Shown piece after piece: positions 1 through 9,960 of a DNA stretch of 24,860 nt. The stretch is from Saccoglossus kowalevskii (lineage: Eukaryota; Hemichordata; Enteropneusta; Harrimaniidae), in contig NW_003105471.1 of assembly GCF_000003605.2 (NCBI RefSeq), forward strand, positions 1 to 24,860, given 5' to 3'. How positions within the stretch are numbered: the stretch's first letter is position 1; each line of letters begins with the position of its first letter. The notes beneath the pieces are model-generated. The model was not told the origin of the DNA, did not search any database, and saw only the letters and a program-made list of their open reading frames with translations. The position numbers were made by a program, and so were the translations under genes.

Positions 1-7
1 TTCATCA
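1..7. other. Divergent first bases: possible array edge, variant monomer or end-of-sequence noise
   Basis: Aligned without gaps to the near-identical copy at 15132-15138, four of these seven bases differ, while from position 8 onward the two copies agree for about 600 bp. Such an abrupt change could mark the left end of the array, a divergent monomer, or poor sequence at a contig end. Seven bases are too few to decide. Confidence 0.3.
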
Positions 8-614
8 GATGTATGATGGGGCATGATGTACTATTAAACCAGGTGAGTGGGCATCACACACTCAGCCTTGATATATTGCCTGCGATGTATGATGGGGCAT
101 GATGTACTATTAAACCAGGTGATTGGGCATCACACACTCTGTCTTGATATATTGCCTGCGATGTATGGTGGGACATGATGTACCATTAAACCAGGTGAGT
201 GGGCATCACACACTCTGCCTTGATATATTGCCTGCGATGTATGGTGGGGCATGATGTACCATTAAACCAGGTGAGTGGGCATCACACACTCTGCCTTGAT
301 ATATTGTCTGCGATGTATGGTGGGGCATGATGTACCTTTGAACCAGGTGAGTGGGCATCGCACACTCTGACTTGATATATTGCCTGCGTTGTATGGTGGG
401 ACATGATGTACAATTAAACCAGGTGAGTGGGCATCACACACTCTGCCTTGATATATTGCCTGCGATGTATGGTGGGACATGATGTACCATTAAACCAGGT
501 GAGTGGGCATCACACACTCTGCCTTGATATATTGCCTGCGATGTATGGTGGGGCATGATGTACCATTAAACCAGGTGAGTGGGCATCACACACTCTGCCT
601 TGATATATTGCCTG
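8..614 (+). repeat. Eight-monomer block duplicated at 15139-15745
   Basis: Reading base by base against the block 15131 bp downstream, I saw no difference until position 615, where CCTGTGACG here faces CCTGCGATG there. The block has a recognisable order of variants: TATGATGGGG with ACTATT, then GTGATTGGG with TCTGTC, a GGGAC monomer, a GTCTGCGATG monomer with ACCTTTGAACC and ATCGCAC, and an ACAATT monomer. The offset equals 199 monomers plus 7 bp, the exact net of the length changes listed between the copies. It places the first kilobase with the right-hand family of the array rather than with the adjoining 1060-11500 region. Confidence 0.93.
221..296 (+). repeat. Reference (consensus-type) monomer of the satellite
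   Basis: This copy carries the commonest base at each position I compared, so it serves as the type monomer. Its composition is 18 A, 16 C, 21 G and 21 T (about 49% G+C). It contains one CpG (in CTGCGATG), an A/T block (TGATATATTG), a G-run (GGTGGGGC), the word CAGGTGAGT at monomer positions 48-56 and an alternating CACACAC tract at the 3' side. A short inverted repeat, ATGGT and ACCAT separated by 12 bases, lies in the middle. Stop trinucleotides are TGA, TGA, TAA and TGA on the plus strand, and TAA and TGA on the minus strand. Since 76 leaves remainder 1 on division by 3, no long frame can cross three normal monomers. Confidence 0.95.
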
Positions 615-1869
615 TGACGTATGGTGGGACATGATGTACCATTAAACCAGGTGAGTGGGCATCACACACTCTGCCTTGATATATTGCCTGTGACGTACGA
701 TGGGACATGATGTACCATTAAACCAGGTGAGTGGGCATCACACACTCTGCCTTGATATATTGCCTGCGATTGTATGGTGGGGCATGATGTACCATTAAAC
801 CAGGTGAGTGGGCATCACACACTCTGCCTTGATATATTGCCTGCGATGTATGGTGGGGCATGATGTACCATTAAACCAGGTGAGTGGGCATCACACACTC
901 TGCCTTGATATATTGCCTGCGTTGTATGGTGGGACATGATGTACAATTAAACCAGGTGAGTGGGCATCACACACTCTGCCTTGATATATTGCCTGCGATG
1001 TATGGTGGGACATGATGTACCATTAAACCAGGTGAGTGGGCATCACACACTCTGCCTTGATATATTGCCTGTGATGTGTGGTAGGGCATGATGTACCATT
1101 AAATCAGGTGAGTGGGCATCACACACTCTGTCTTGATATATTGCCTGCGTTGTATGGTGGGGCATGATGTACCATTAAACCAGGTGATTGGGCATCACAC
1201 ACTCTGCCTTGATATATTTCCTGCGTTGTATGTTGGGGCTTGATGTACCATTAAACCAGGTGAGTGGTCATCACACACTCTACCTTGATATATTGCCTGC
1301 GATGTATGGTAGGACATGATGTACTATTAAACCAGGTGAGTAGGCATCACACACTCTGCCTTGATATATTGCCTGCGTTGTATGTTGGGGCTTGATGTAC
1401 CATTAAACCAGGTGAGTGGTCATCACACACTCTACCTTGATATATTGCCTGCGTTGTATGTTGGGGCTTGATGTACCATTAAACCAGGTGAGTGGGCATC
1501 ACACACTCTGCCTTAATATATTGCCTGCGTTGTATGTTGGGGCTTGATGTACCATTAAACCAGGTGAGTGGTCATCACACACTCTACCTTGATATATTGC
1601 CTGCGATGTATGGTGGGACATGATGTACTATTAAACCAGGTGAGTAGGCATCACACACTCTGCCTTGATATATTGCCTGCGTTGTATGGTGGGGCATGAT
1701 GTACCATTAAACCAGGTGAGTGGGCATCACACACTCTGCCTTGATATATTGCCTGCGATGTATGGTGGGACATGATGTACCATTAAACCAGGTGAGTGGG
1801 CATCACACACTCTGCCTTGATATATTGCCTGCGATGTATGGTGGGACATGATGTACCATTAAACCAGGT

Positions 1870-3935
1870 GAGTGGGCATCACACACTCTGCCTTGGTATA
1901 TTGCCTGCGATGTATGGTGGGGCATGATGTACCATTAAACCAGCTGAGTGGGCATCACACACTCTGCCTTGATATATTGCCTGCGATGTATGGTGGGGCA
2001 TGATGTACCATTGAACCAGGTGAGTGGGCGTCGCACACTCTGACTTGATATATTGCCTGCGATGTATGGTGGGGCATGATGTACCATTAAACCAGGTGAG
2101 TGGGCATCACACACTCTGCCTTGATATATTGCCTGCGATGTATGGTGGGACATGATGTACCATTAAACCAGGTGAGTGGGCATCACACACTCTGCCTTGA
2201 TATATTGCCTGCGTTGTATGGTGGGACATGATGTACAATTAAACCAGGTGAGTGGGCATCACACACTCTGCCTTGGTATATTGCCTGCGTTGTATGGTGG
2301 GGCATGATGTACCATTAAACCAGGTGAGTGGGCATCACACACTCTGCCTTGATATATTGCCTGCGTTGTATGGTGGGACATGATGTACCATTAAACCAGG
2401 TGAGTGGGCATCACACACTCTGCCATGATATATTGCCTGCGTTGTATGGTGGGGCATGATGTACCATTAAACCAGGTGAGTGGGCATCACACACTCTGCC
2501 TTGATATATTGCCTGCGATGTATGGTGGGACATGATGTACTATTAAACCAGGTGAGTAGGCATCACGCACTCTGCCTTGATATATTGCCTGCGATTTATG
2601 GTGGGGCATGATGTACCATTAAACCAGGTGAGTGGGCATCACACACTCTGCCTTGATATATTGCCTGCGATGTATGGTGGGGCATGATGTACCATTAAAC
2701 CAGGTGAGTGGGCATCACACACTCTGCCTTGATATATTGCCTGCGATTTATGGTGGGGCATGATGTACCATTAAACCAGGTAAGTGGGCATCACACACTC
2801 AGTCTTGATATATTGCATGCGTTGTATGGTGAGACATGATGTACCATTAAACCAGGTGAGTTGGCATCACACACTCTGCCTTTATATATTGCCTGCGTTG
2901 TATGGTGAGACATGATGTACCATTAAACCAGGTGAGTGGGCATCACACACTCTGCCTTTATATATTTCCTGCGTTGTATGTTGGGGCATGATGTACCATT
3001 AAACCAGGTGAGTGGTCATCACACACTCTACCTTGATATATTACCTGTGATGTGTGGTAGGGCATGATGTACCATTAAACCAGGTGAGTGGGCATCACAC
3101 ACTCTGTCTTGATATATTGCCTGCGTTGTATGGTGGGGCATGATGTACCATTAAACCAGGTGAGTGGTCATCACACACTCTACCTTGATATATTGCCTGC
3201 GATGTATGGTGGGACATGATGTACTATTAAACCAGGTGAGTAGGCATCACACACTCTGCCTTGATATATTGCCTGCGTTGTATGGCGGGGCATGATGTAC
3301 CATTAAACCAGGTGAGTGGGCATCACACACTCTGCCTTGATATATTGCCTGCGTTGTATGGTGAGACATGATGTACCATTAAACCAGGTGAGTGGTCATC
3401 ACACACTCTACCTTGATATATTGCCTGCGATGTATGGTAGGACATGATGTACCATTAAACCAGGTGAGTGGGCATCACACACTCTGCCTTGATATATTGT
3501 CTGCGATGTATGGTGGGGCATGATGTACTATTAAACCAGGTGAGTGGTCATCACACACTCTGCCTTGATATATTGCCTGCGTTGTATGGTGGGGCATGAT
3601 GTACCATTAAACCAGGTGAGTGGGCATCACACACTCTGCCTTGATATATTGCCTGCGTTGTATGGTGAGACATGATGTACCATTAAACCAGGTGAGTGGT
3701 CATCACACACTCTACCTTGATATATTGCCTGCGATGTATGGTGGGACATGATGTACTATTAAACCAGGTGAGTAGGCATCACACACTCTGCCTTGATATA
3801 TTGCCTGCGTTGTATGGTGGGGCATGATGTACCATTAAACCAGATGAGTGGGCATCACACACTCTGCCTTGATATATTGTCTGCGACGTATTGTGGGGCA
3901 TGATGTACCATTGAACCAGGTGAGTGGGCATCGCA
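1870..3935 (+). repeat. About 2.1-kb higher-order block, copy 1 (copy 2 at 7422-9639)
   Basis: Rare private variants appear in the same order in the two blocks. CCAGCTGAG is at 1941 and 7493 (offset 5552). After that the offset is 5704: ACAATT at 2235/7939, TGCCATGATA at 2421/8125, the AGTCTTG word at 2801/8505, TATGGCGGGG at 3281/8985 and CAGATGAGTG at 3841/9545. The change from 5552 to 5704 is two whole monomers, present only in copy 2. Similarity fades past about 3935. This is the signature of a segmental duplication inside the array followed by unequal exchange. Confidence 0.93.
2777..2785 (+). other. CAGGTAAGT word: perfect match to the 5' splice-site consensus, one of at least 17
   Basis: The common monomer has CAGGTGAGT (for example 268-276), which fits the eukaryotic 5' splice-donor consensus. 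In at least 17 monomers it is CAGGTAAGT, fully complementary to the 5' end of U1 snRNA. These start at 2777, 8481, 11979, 12055, 12435, 12511, 14639, 15095, 16159, 16615, 17375, 19123, 20033, 21611, 22823, 23127 and 24267. The presence of the word is seen directly. Any splicing role is unproven, since no transcript or acceptor is shown. Confidence 0.3.
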
Positions 3936-4263
3936 CTCTCTGCCTTGGTATATTGCCTGCGATGTATGGTGGGACATGATGTACCATTAAACCAGGTGAG
4001 TGGGCATCACACACTCTGCCTTGGTATATTGCCTGCGATGTATGGTGAGACATGATGTACCATTATACCAGGTGAGTGGGCATCACACACTCTGCCTTGA
4101 TATATTTCCTGCGTTGTATGTTGGGGCATGATGTACCATTAAACCAGGTGAATGGTCATCACACTACCTTGATATATTGCCTGTGATGTGTGGTAGGGCA
4201 TGATGTACCATTAAATCAGGTGAGTGGGCATCACACACTCTGTCTTGATATATTGCCTGCGTT

Positions 4264-4795
4264 GTATGGTGGGACATGATGTACAATTAAACCAGGTGAG
4301 TGGGCATCACACACTCTGCATTGGTATATTGCCTGCGTTGTATGGTGGGGCATGATGTACCATTAAACCAGGTGAATAGGCATCACACACTCTGCCTTGA
4401 TATATTGCCTGCGTTGTATGTTGGGGCTTGATGTACCATTAAACCAGGTGAGTGGGCATCACACACTCTGCCTTAATATATTGCCTGCGTTGTATGTTGG
4501 GGCTTGATGTACCATTAAACCAGGTGAGTTGTCATCACACACTCTACCTTGATATATTGCCTGCGATGTATGGTGGGACATTATGTACTATTAAACCAGG
4601 AGAGTAGGCATCACACACTCTGCCTTGATATATTGCCTGCGATGTATGGTGGGGCATGATGTACCATTAAACCAGGTGAGTGGGCATCACACACTCTGCC
4701 TTGATATATTGCCTGCGATGTATGGTGGGGCATGATGTACCATTAAACCAGGTGAGTAGGCATCACACACTCTGCCTTGATATATTGCCTGCGAT
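4264..4795 (+). repeat. 532-bp (7-monomer) higher-order repeat, first copy
   Basis: Seven consecutive variant monomers recur immediately downstream at an offset of 532 bp. Pairs of markers are ACAATT at 4283/4815, GGTGAATAGG at 4371/4903, TTGGGGCTTG at 4421/4953, CAGGTGAGTT at 4521/5053 and GGAGAGTAGG at 4599/5131. Differences are few, for example TTATGTACT near 4581 against TGATGTACT near 5113, and TGCATTGG near 4317 against TGCCTTGG. Confidence 0.92.
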
Positions 4796-5327
4796 GTATG
4801 GTGGGACATGATGTACAATTAAACCAGGTGAGTGGGCATCACACACTCTGCCTTGGTATATTGCCTGCGTTGTATGGTGGGGCATGATGTACCATTAAAC
4901 CAGGTGAATAGGCATCACACACTCTGCCTTGATATATTGCCTGCGTTGTATGTTGGGGCTTGATGTACCATTAAACCAGGTGAGTGGGCATCACACACTC
5001 TGCCTTAATATATTGCCTGTGTTGTATGTTGGGGCTTGATGTACCATTAAACCAGGTGAGTTGTCATCACACACTCTACCTTGATATATTGCCTGCGATG
5101 TATGGTGGGACATGATGTACTATTAAACCAGGAGAGTAGGCATCACACACTCTGCCTTGATATATTGCCTGCGTTGTATGGTGGGGCATGATGTACCATT
5201 AAACCAGGTGAGTGGGCATCACACACTCTACCTTGATATATTTCCTGCGTTGTATGTTGGGGCTTGATGTACCATTAAACCAGGTGAGTGGGTCATCACA
5301 CACTCTGCCTTTATATATTGCCTGCGA
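4796..5327 (+). repeat. 532-bp (7-monomer) higher-order repeat, second copy
   Basis: This is a direct tandem copy of 4264-4795, with good correspondence to about 5240. After that the centre type changes to TTTCCTGCGTTGTATGTTGGGGCTTG-like monomers, and single-base insertions begin (from 5290). The two-copy state with few differences suggests a fairly recent local duplication. Confidence 0.88.
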
Positions 5328-5560
5328 TGTATGGTGGGGACATGATGTACTATTAAACCAGGTGAGGTAGGCATGCATCACACACTCTACCTTGATATAT
5401 TGCCTGCGATGTATGGTGGGACATGATGTACTATTAAACCAGGTGAGTAGGCATCACACACTCTGCCTTGATATATTGCCTGCGTTGTATGGTGGGGCAT
5501 GATGTACCATTAAACCAGGTGAGTGGGCATCACACACTCTGCCTTGATATATTTCTGCGT
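5281..5560 (+). repeat. Cluster of irregular-length monomers
   Basis: Five length changes fall in about 280 bp: GGGTCATC (+1) near 5291, GGTGGGGACATG (+1) near 5339, GGTGAGGTAGG (+1) near 5365, a duplicated GCAT in GGCATGCATCAC (+4) near 5371, and TATATTTCTGCG (-1) near 5553. The rest of the 24.9 kb has only thirteen. Three of the changes extend or shorten short homopolymer-like runs, so read error is possible; local decay of old monomers is the alternative. Confidence 0.85.
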
Positions 5561-5760
5561 TGTATGTTGGGGCTTGATGTACCATTAAACCAGGTGAGTG
5601 GTCATCACACACTCTACCTTGATATATTGCCTGCGATGTATGGTGGGACATGATGTACTATTAAACCAGGTGAGTAGGCATCACACACTCTGCCTTGATA
5701 TATTGCCTGCGTTGTATGGTGGGGCATGATGTACCATTATACCAGGTGAGTGGGCATCAC
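5409..5760 (+). repeat. Monomer cassette repeated at about 6853-7206
   Basis: The order here is a GGGAC/ACTATT/GTAGGC monomer, a GCGTTG GGGGC monomer, a TATGTTGGGGCTTG/GTGGTC/TCTACC monomer, another GGGAC/ACTATT/GTAGGC monomer and an ACCATTATACC monomer. The same order recurs at about 6853-7206. The ACCATTATACC marker lies at 5731 and 7177 (word start GTACC), an offset of 1446, which is 19 monomers plus the +2 change near 6765. A relation by duplication is inferred from shared order. Confidence 0.8.
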
Positions 5761-7421
5761 ACACTCTGCTTTGATATATTGCCTGCGTTGTATGGTGGGG
5801 CATGATGTACCATTAAACCAGGTGAGTGGGCATCACACACTCTGCCTTGATATATTGCCTGCGATGTATGGTGGGGCATGATGTACCATTAAACCAGGTG
5901 AGTGGGCATCACACACTCTGCCTTGATATATTGCCTGCGTTGTATGGTGGGGCATGATGTACCATTAAACCAGGTGAGTGGGCATCACACACTCTGCCTT
6001 GATATATTGCCTGCGATGTATGGTGGGACATGATGTACCATTAAACCAGGTGAGTGGGCATCACACACTCTGCCTTGATATATTGTCTGTGATGTGTGGT
6101 AGGGCATGATGTACCATTAAATCAGGTGAGTGGGCATCACACACTCTGTCTTGATATATTGCCTGCGTTGTATGGTGGGGAATGATGTACTATTAAACCA
6201 GGTGAGTGGGCATCACACACTCTGCCTTGATATATTGCCTGCGTTGTATGGTGGGGCATGATGTACCATTAAACCAGGTGAGTGGGCATCACACACTCTG
6301 CCTTGATATATTGCCTGCGATGTATGGTGGGGCATGATGTACCATTAAACCAGGTGAGTGGGCATCACACACTGTGCCTTGATATATTGCCTGCGTTGTA
6401 TGGTGGGGCATGATGTACCATTAAACCAGGTGAGTGGGCATCACACACTCTGCCTTGATATATTGTCTGCGACGTATGGTGGGGCATGATGTACCATTGA
6501 ACCAGGTGAGTGGGCATCGCACACTCTGCCTCGATATATTGCCTGTGACGTATGGTGGGACATGATGTACAATTAAACCAGGTGAGTGGGCATCACACAC
6601 TCTGCCTTGATATATTGCCTGCGATGTATGGTGGGACATGATGTACCATTAAACCAGGTGAGTGGGCATCACACACTCTGCCTTGATATATTGCCTGTGA
6701 TGTGTGGTAGGGCATGATGTACCATTAAATCAGGTGAGTGGGCATCACACACTCTGCCTTGATATATATTGCCTGCGATGTATGTTGGGGCTTGATGTAC
6801 CATTAAACCAGGTGAGTGGTCATCACACACTCTGCCTTGATATATTGCCTGCGATGTATGGTGGGACATGATGTACTATTAAACCAGGTGAGTAGGCATC
6901 ACACACTCTGCCTTGATATATTGCCTGCGTTGTATGGTGGGGCATGATGTACCATTAAACCAGGTGAGTGGGCATCACACACTCTGCCTTGATATATTTC
7001 CTGCGTTGTATGTTGGGGCTTGATGTACCATTAAACCAGGTGAGTGGTCATCACACACTCTACCTTGATATATTGCCTGCGATGTATGGTGGGACATGAT
7101 GTACTATTAAACCAGGTGAGTAGGCATCACACACTCTGCCTTGATATATTGCCTGCGTTGTATGGTGGGGCATGATGTACCATTATACCAGGTGAGTGGG
7201 CATCACACACTCTGCCTTGATATATTGCCTGCGATTTATGGTGGGGCATGATGTACCATTAAACCAGGTGAGTGGGCATCACACACTCTGCCTTAATATA
7301 TTGCCTGCGTTGTATGGTGGGACATGATGTACCATTAAACCAGGTGAGTGGGCATCACACACTCTGCCTTGGAATATTGCCTGCGATGTATGGTGAGACA
7401 TGATGTACCATTAAACCAGGT

Positions 7422-9639
7422 GAGTGGGCATCACACACTCTGCCTTGGTATATTGCCTGCGATGTATGGTGGGGCATGATGTACCATTAAACCAGCTGAG
7501 TGGGCATCACACACTCTGCCTTGATATATTGCCTGCGATGTATGGTGGGGCATGATGTACCATTGAACCAGGTGAGTGGGCGTCGCACACTCTGACTTGA
7601 TATATTGCCTGCGATGTATGGTGGGGCATGATGTACAATTAAACCAGGTGAGTGGGCATCACACACTCTGCCTTGATATATTGCCTGCGATGTATGGTGG
7701 GACATGATGTACCATTAAACCAGGTGAGTGGGCATCACACACTCTGCCTTGATCTATTGCCTGTGATGTATGGTGGGGCATGATGTACCATTAAACCAGG
7801 TGAGTGGGCATCACACACTCTGCCTTGATATATTGCCTGCGATGTATGGTGGGGCATGATGTACCATTAAACCAGGTGAGTGGGCATCACACACTCTGCC
7901 TTGATATATTGCCTGCGTTGTATGGTGGGATATGATGTACAATTAAACCAGGTGAGTGGGCATCACACACTCTGCCTTGGTATATTACCTGCGTTGTATG
8001 GTGGGGCATGATGTACCATTAAACCAGGTGAGTGGGCATCACACACTCTGCCTTGATATATTGCCTGCGTTGTATGGTGGGACATGATGTACCATTAAAC
8101 CAGGTGAGTGGGCATCACACACTCTGCCATGATATATTGCCTGCGTTGTATGGTGGGGCATGATGTACCATTAAACCAGGTGAGTGGGCATCACACACTC
8201 TGCCTTGATATATTGCCTGCGATGTATGGTGGGACATGATGTACTATTAAACCAGGTGAGTAGGCATCACGCACTCTGCCTTGATATATTGCCTGCGATT
8301 TATGGTGGGGCATGATGTACCATTAAACCAGGTGAGTGGGCATCACACACTCTGCCTTGATATATTGCCTGCGATGTATGGTGGGGCATGATGTACCATT
8401 AAACCAGGTGAGTGGGCATCACACACTCTGCCTTGATATATTGCCTGCGATTTATGGTGGGGCATGATGTACCATTAAACCAGGTAAGTGGGCATCACAC
8501 ACTCAGTCTTGATATATTGCATGCGTTGTATGGTGAGACATGATGTACCATTAAACTAGGTGAGTTGGCATCACACACTCTGCCTTTATATATTGCCTGC
8601 GTTGTATGGTGAGACATGATGTACCATTAAACCAGGTGAGTGGGCATCACACACTCTGCCTTTATATAATTCCTGCGTTGTATGTTGGGGCATGATGTAC
8701 CATTAAACCAGGTGAGTGGTCATCACACACTCTACCTTGATATATTACCTGTTATGTGTGGTAGGGCATGATGTACCATTAAACCAGGTGAGTGGGCATC
8801 ACACACTCTGTCTTGATATATTGCCTGCGTTGTATGGTGGGGCATGATGTACCATTAAACCAGGTGAGTGGTCATCACACACTCTACCTTGATATATTGC
8901 CTGCGATGTATGGTGGGACATGATGTACTATTAAACCAGGTGAGTAGGCATCACACACTCTGCCTTGATATATTGCCTGCGTTGTATGGCGGGGCATGAT
9001 GTACCATTAAACCAGGTGAGTGGGCATCACACACTCTGCCTTGATATATTGCCTGCGTTGTATAGTGAGACATGATGTACCATTAAACCAGGTGAGTGGT
9101 CATCACACACTCTACCTTGATATATTGCCTGCGATGTATGGTGGGACATGATGTACCATTAAACCAGGTGAGTGGGCATCACACACTCTGCCTTGATATA
9201 TTGTCTGCGATGTATGGTGGGGCATGATGTACTATTAAACCAGGTGAGTGGTCATCACACACTCTGCCTTGATATATTGCCTGCGTTGTATGGTGGGGCA
9301 TGATGTACCATTAAACCAGGTGAGTGGGCATCACACACTCTGCCTTGATATATTGCCTGCGTTGTATGGTGAGACATGATGTACCATTAAACCAGGTGAG
9401 TGGTCATCACACACTCTACCTTGATATATTGCCTGCGATGTATGGTGGGACATGATGTACTATTAAACCAGGTGAGTAGGCATCACACACTCTGCCTTGA
9501 TATATTGCCTGCGTTGTATGGTGGGGCATGATGTACCATTAAACCAGATGAGTGGGCATCACGCACTCTGCCTTGATATATTGTCTGCGATGTATGGTGG
9601 GGCATGATGTACCATTGAACCAGGTGAGTGGGCATCGCA
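7422..9639 (+). repeat. About 2.2-kb higher-order block, copy 2 of 1870-3935, with two extra monomers
   Basis: The block matches 1870-3935 through the shared rare variants listed for that copy. It has two additional monomers around 7750-7900, the first with GATCTATTGCCTGTGATG. A few private substitutions separate the copies, such as TATAGTGAGAC at 9061 where copy 1 has TATGGTGAGAC, and AAACTAGG near 8557 where copy 1 has AAACCAGG. The region before copy 2, about 7280-7420, is less alike. Confidence 0.93.
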
Positions 9640-9660
9640 CACTCTGCCTTGATATATTGC
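9480..9660 (+). repeat. CAGATGAGTG cassette, copies at 9480-9660 and 9936-10116
   Basis: CAGATGAGTG followed by ATCACGCAC, GTCTGCGATG and CCATTGAACC occurs with the marker at 9545 and again at 10001, an offset of 456 bp or exactly six monomers. A related form without the ATCACGCAC variant begins at 3841. It belongs to the end of the 2.1-kb duplicated block and has been copied once more locally. Confidence 0.82.
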
Positions 9661-9960
9661 CTGTGACATATGGTGTTACATGATGTACCTTTGAACCAGG
9701 TGAGTGGGCATCGCACACTCTGACTTGATATATTTCCTGCGATGTATGGTGGGGCATGATGTACCATTAAACCAGGAGAGTGGGCATCACACACTCTGCC
9801 TTGATATATTGCCTGCGATGTATGGTGGGACATGATGTACCATTAAACCAGGTGAGTGGGCATCACACACTCTGCCTTGATATATTGCCTGCGATGTATG
9901 GTGGGGCATGATGTACCATTAAACCAGGTGAGTGGGCATCACACACTCTGCCTTGGTATA
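9560..9960 (+). repeat. GTTACATG / ACCTTTGAACC cassette, repeated at 10776-11176
   Basis: The rare sequence TGGTGTTACATG with ACCTTTGAACC is at 9671, and a TGGTGTCACATG version is at 10887 (offset 1216, 16 monomers). The unusual GGAGAGTGGG follows in both, at 9775 and 10991. A third, more diverged version is at about 18330-18520, with TGGTGTTACATG at 18413 and AATCAGG in place of AACCAGG. These copies carry two ATCGCAC variants close together, which is why long minus-strand open stretches occur here. Confidence 0.85.

Noticed and set aside
291-300. Telomeric or simple microsatellite tract (CACACAC, TATATAT)
   Set aside because: These are 6-8 base tracts inside the monomer, not independent arrays.
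9483-9833. Long minus-strand open frame (116 codons) as a repeat protein gene
   Set aside because: It is built from out-of-phase monomers, opened by ATCGCAC and neighbouring substitutions. The same DNA is read in three phases, there is no start context or flanking signal, and equivalent monomers elsewhere are closed by stops.
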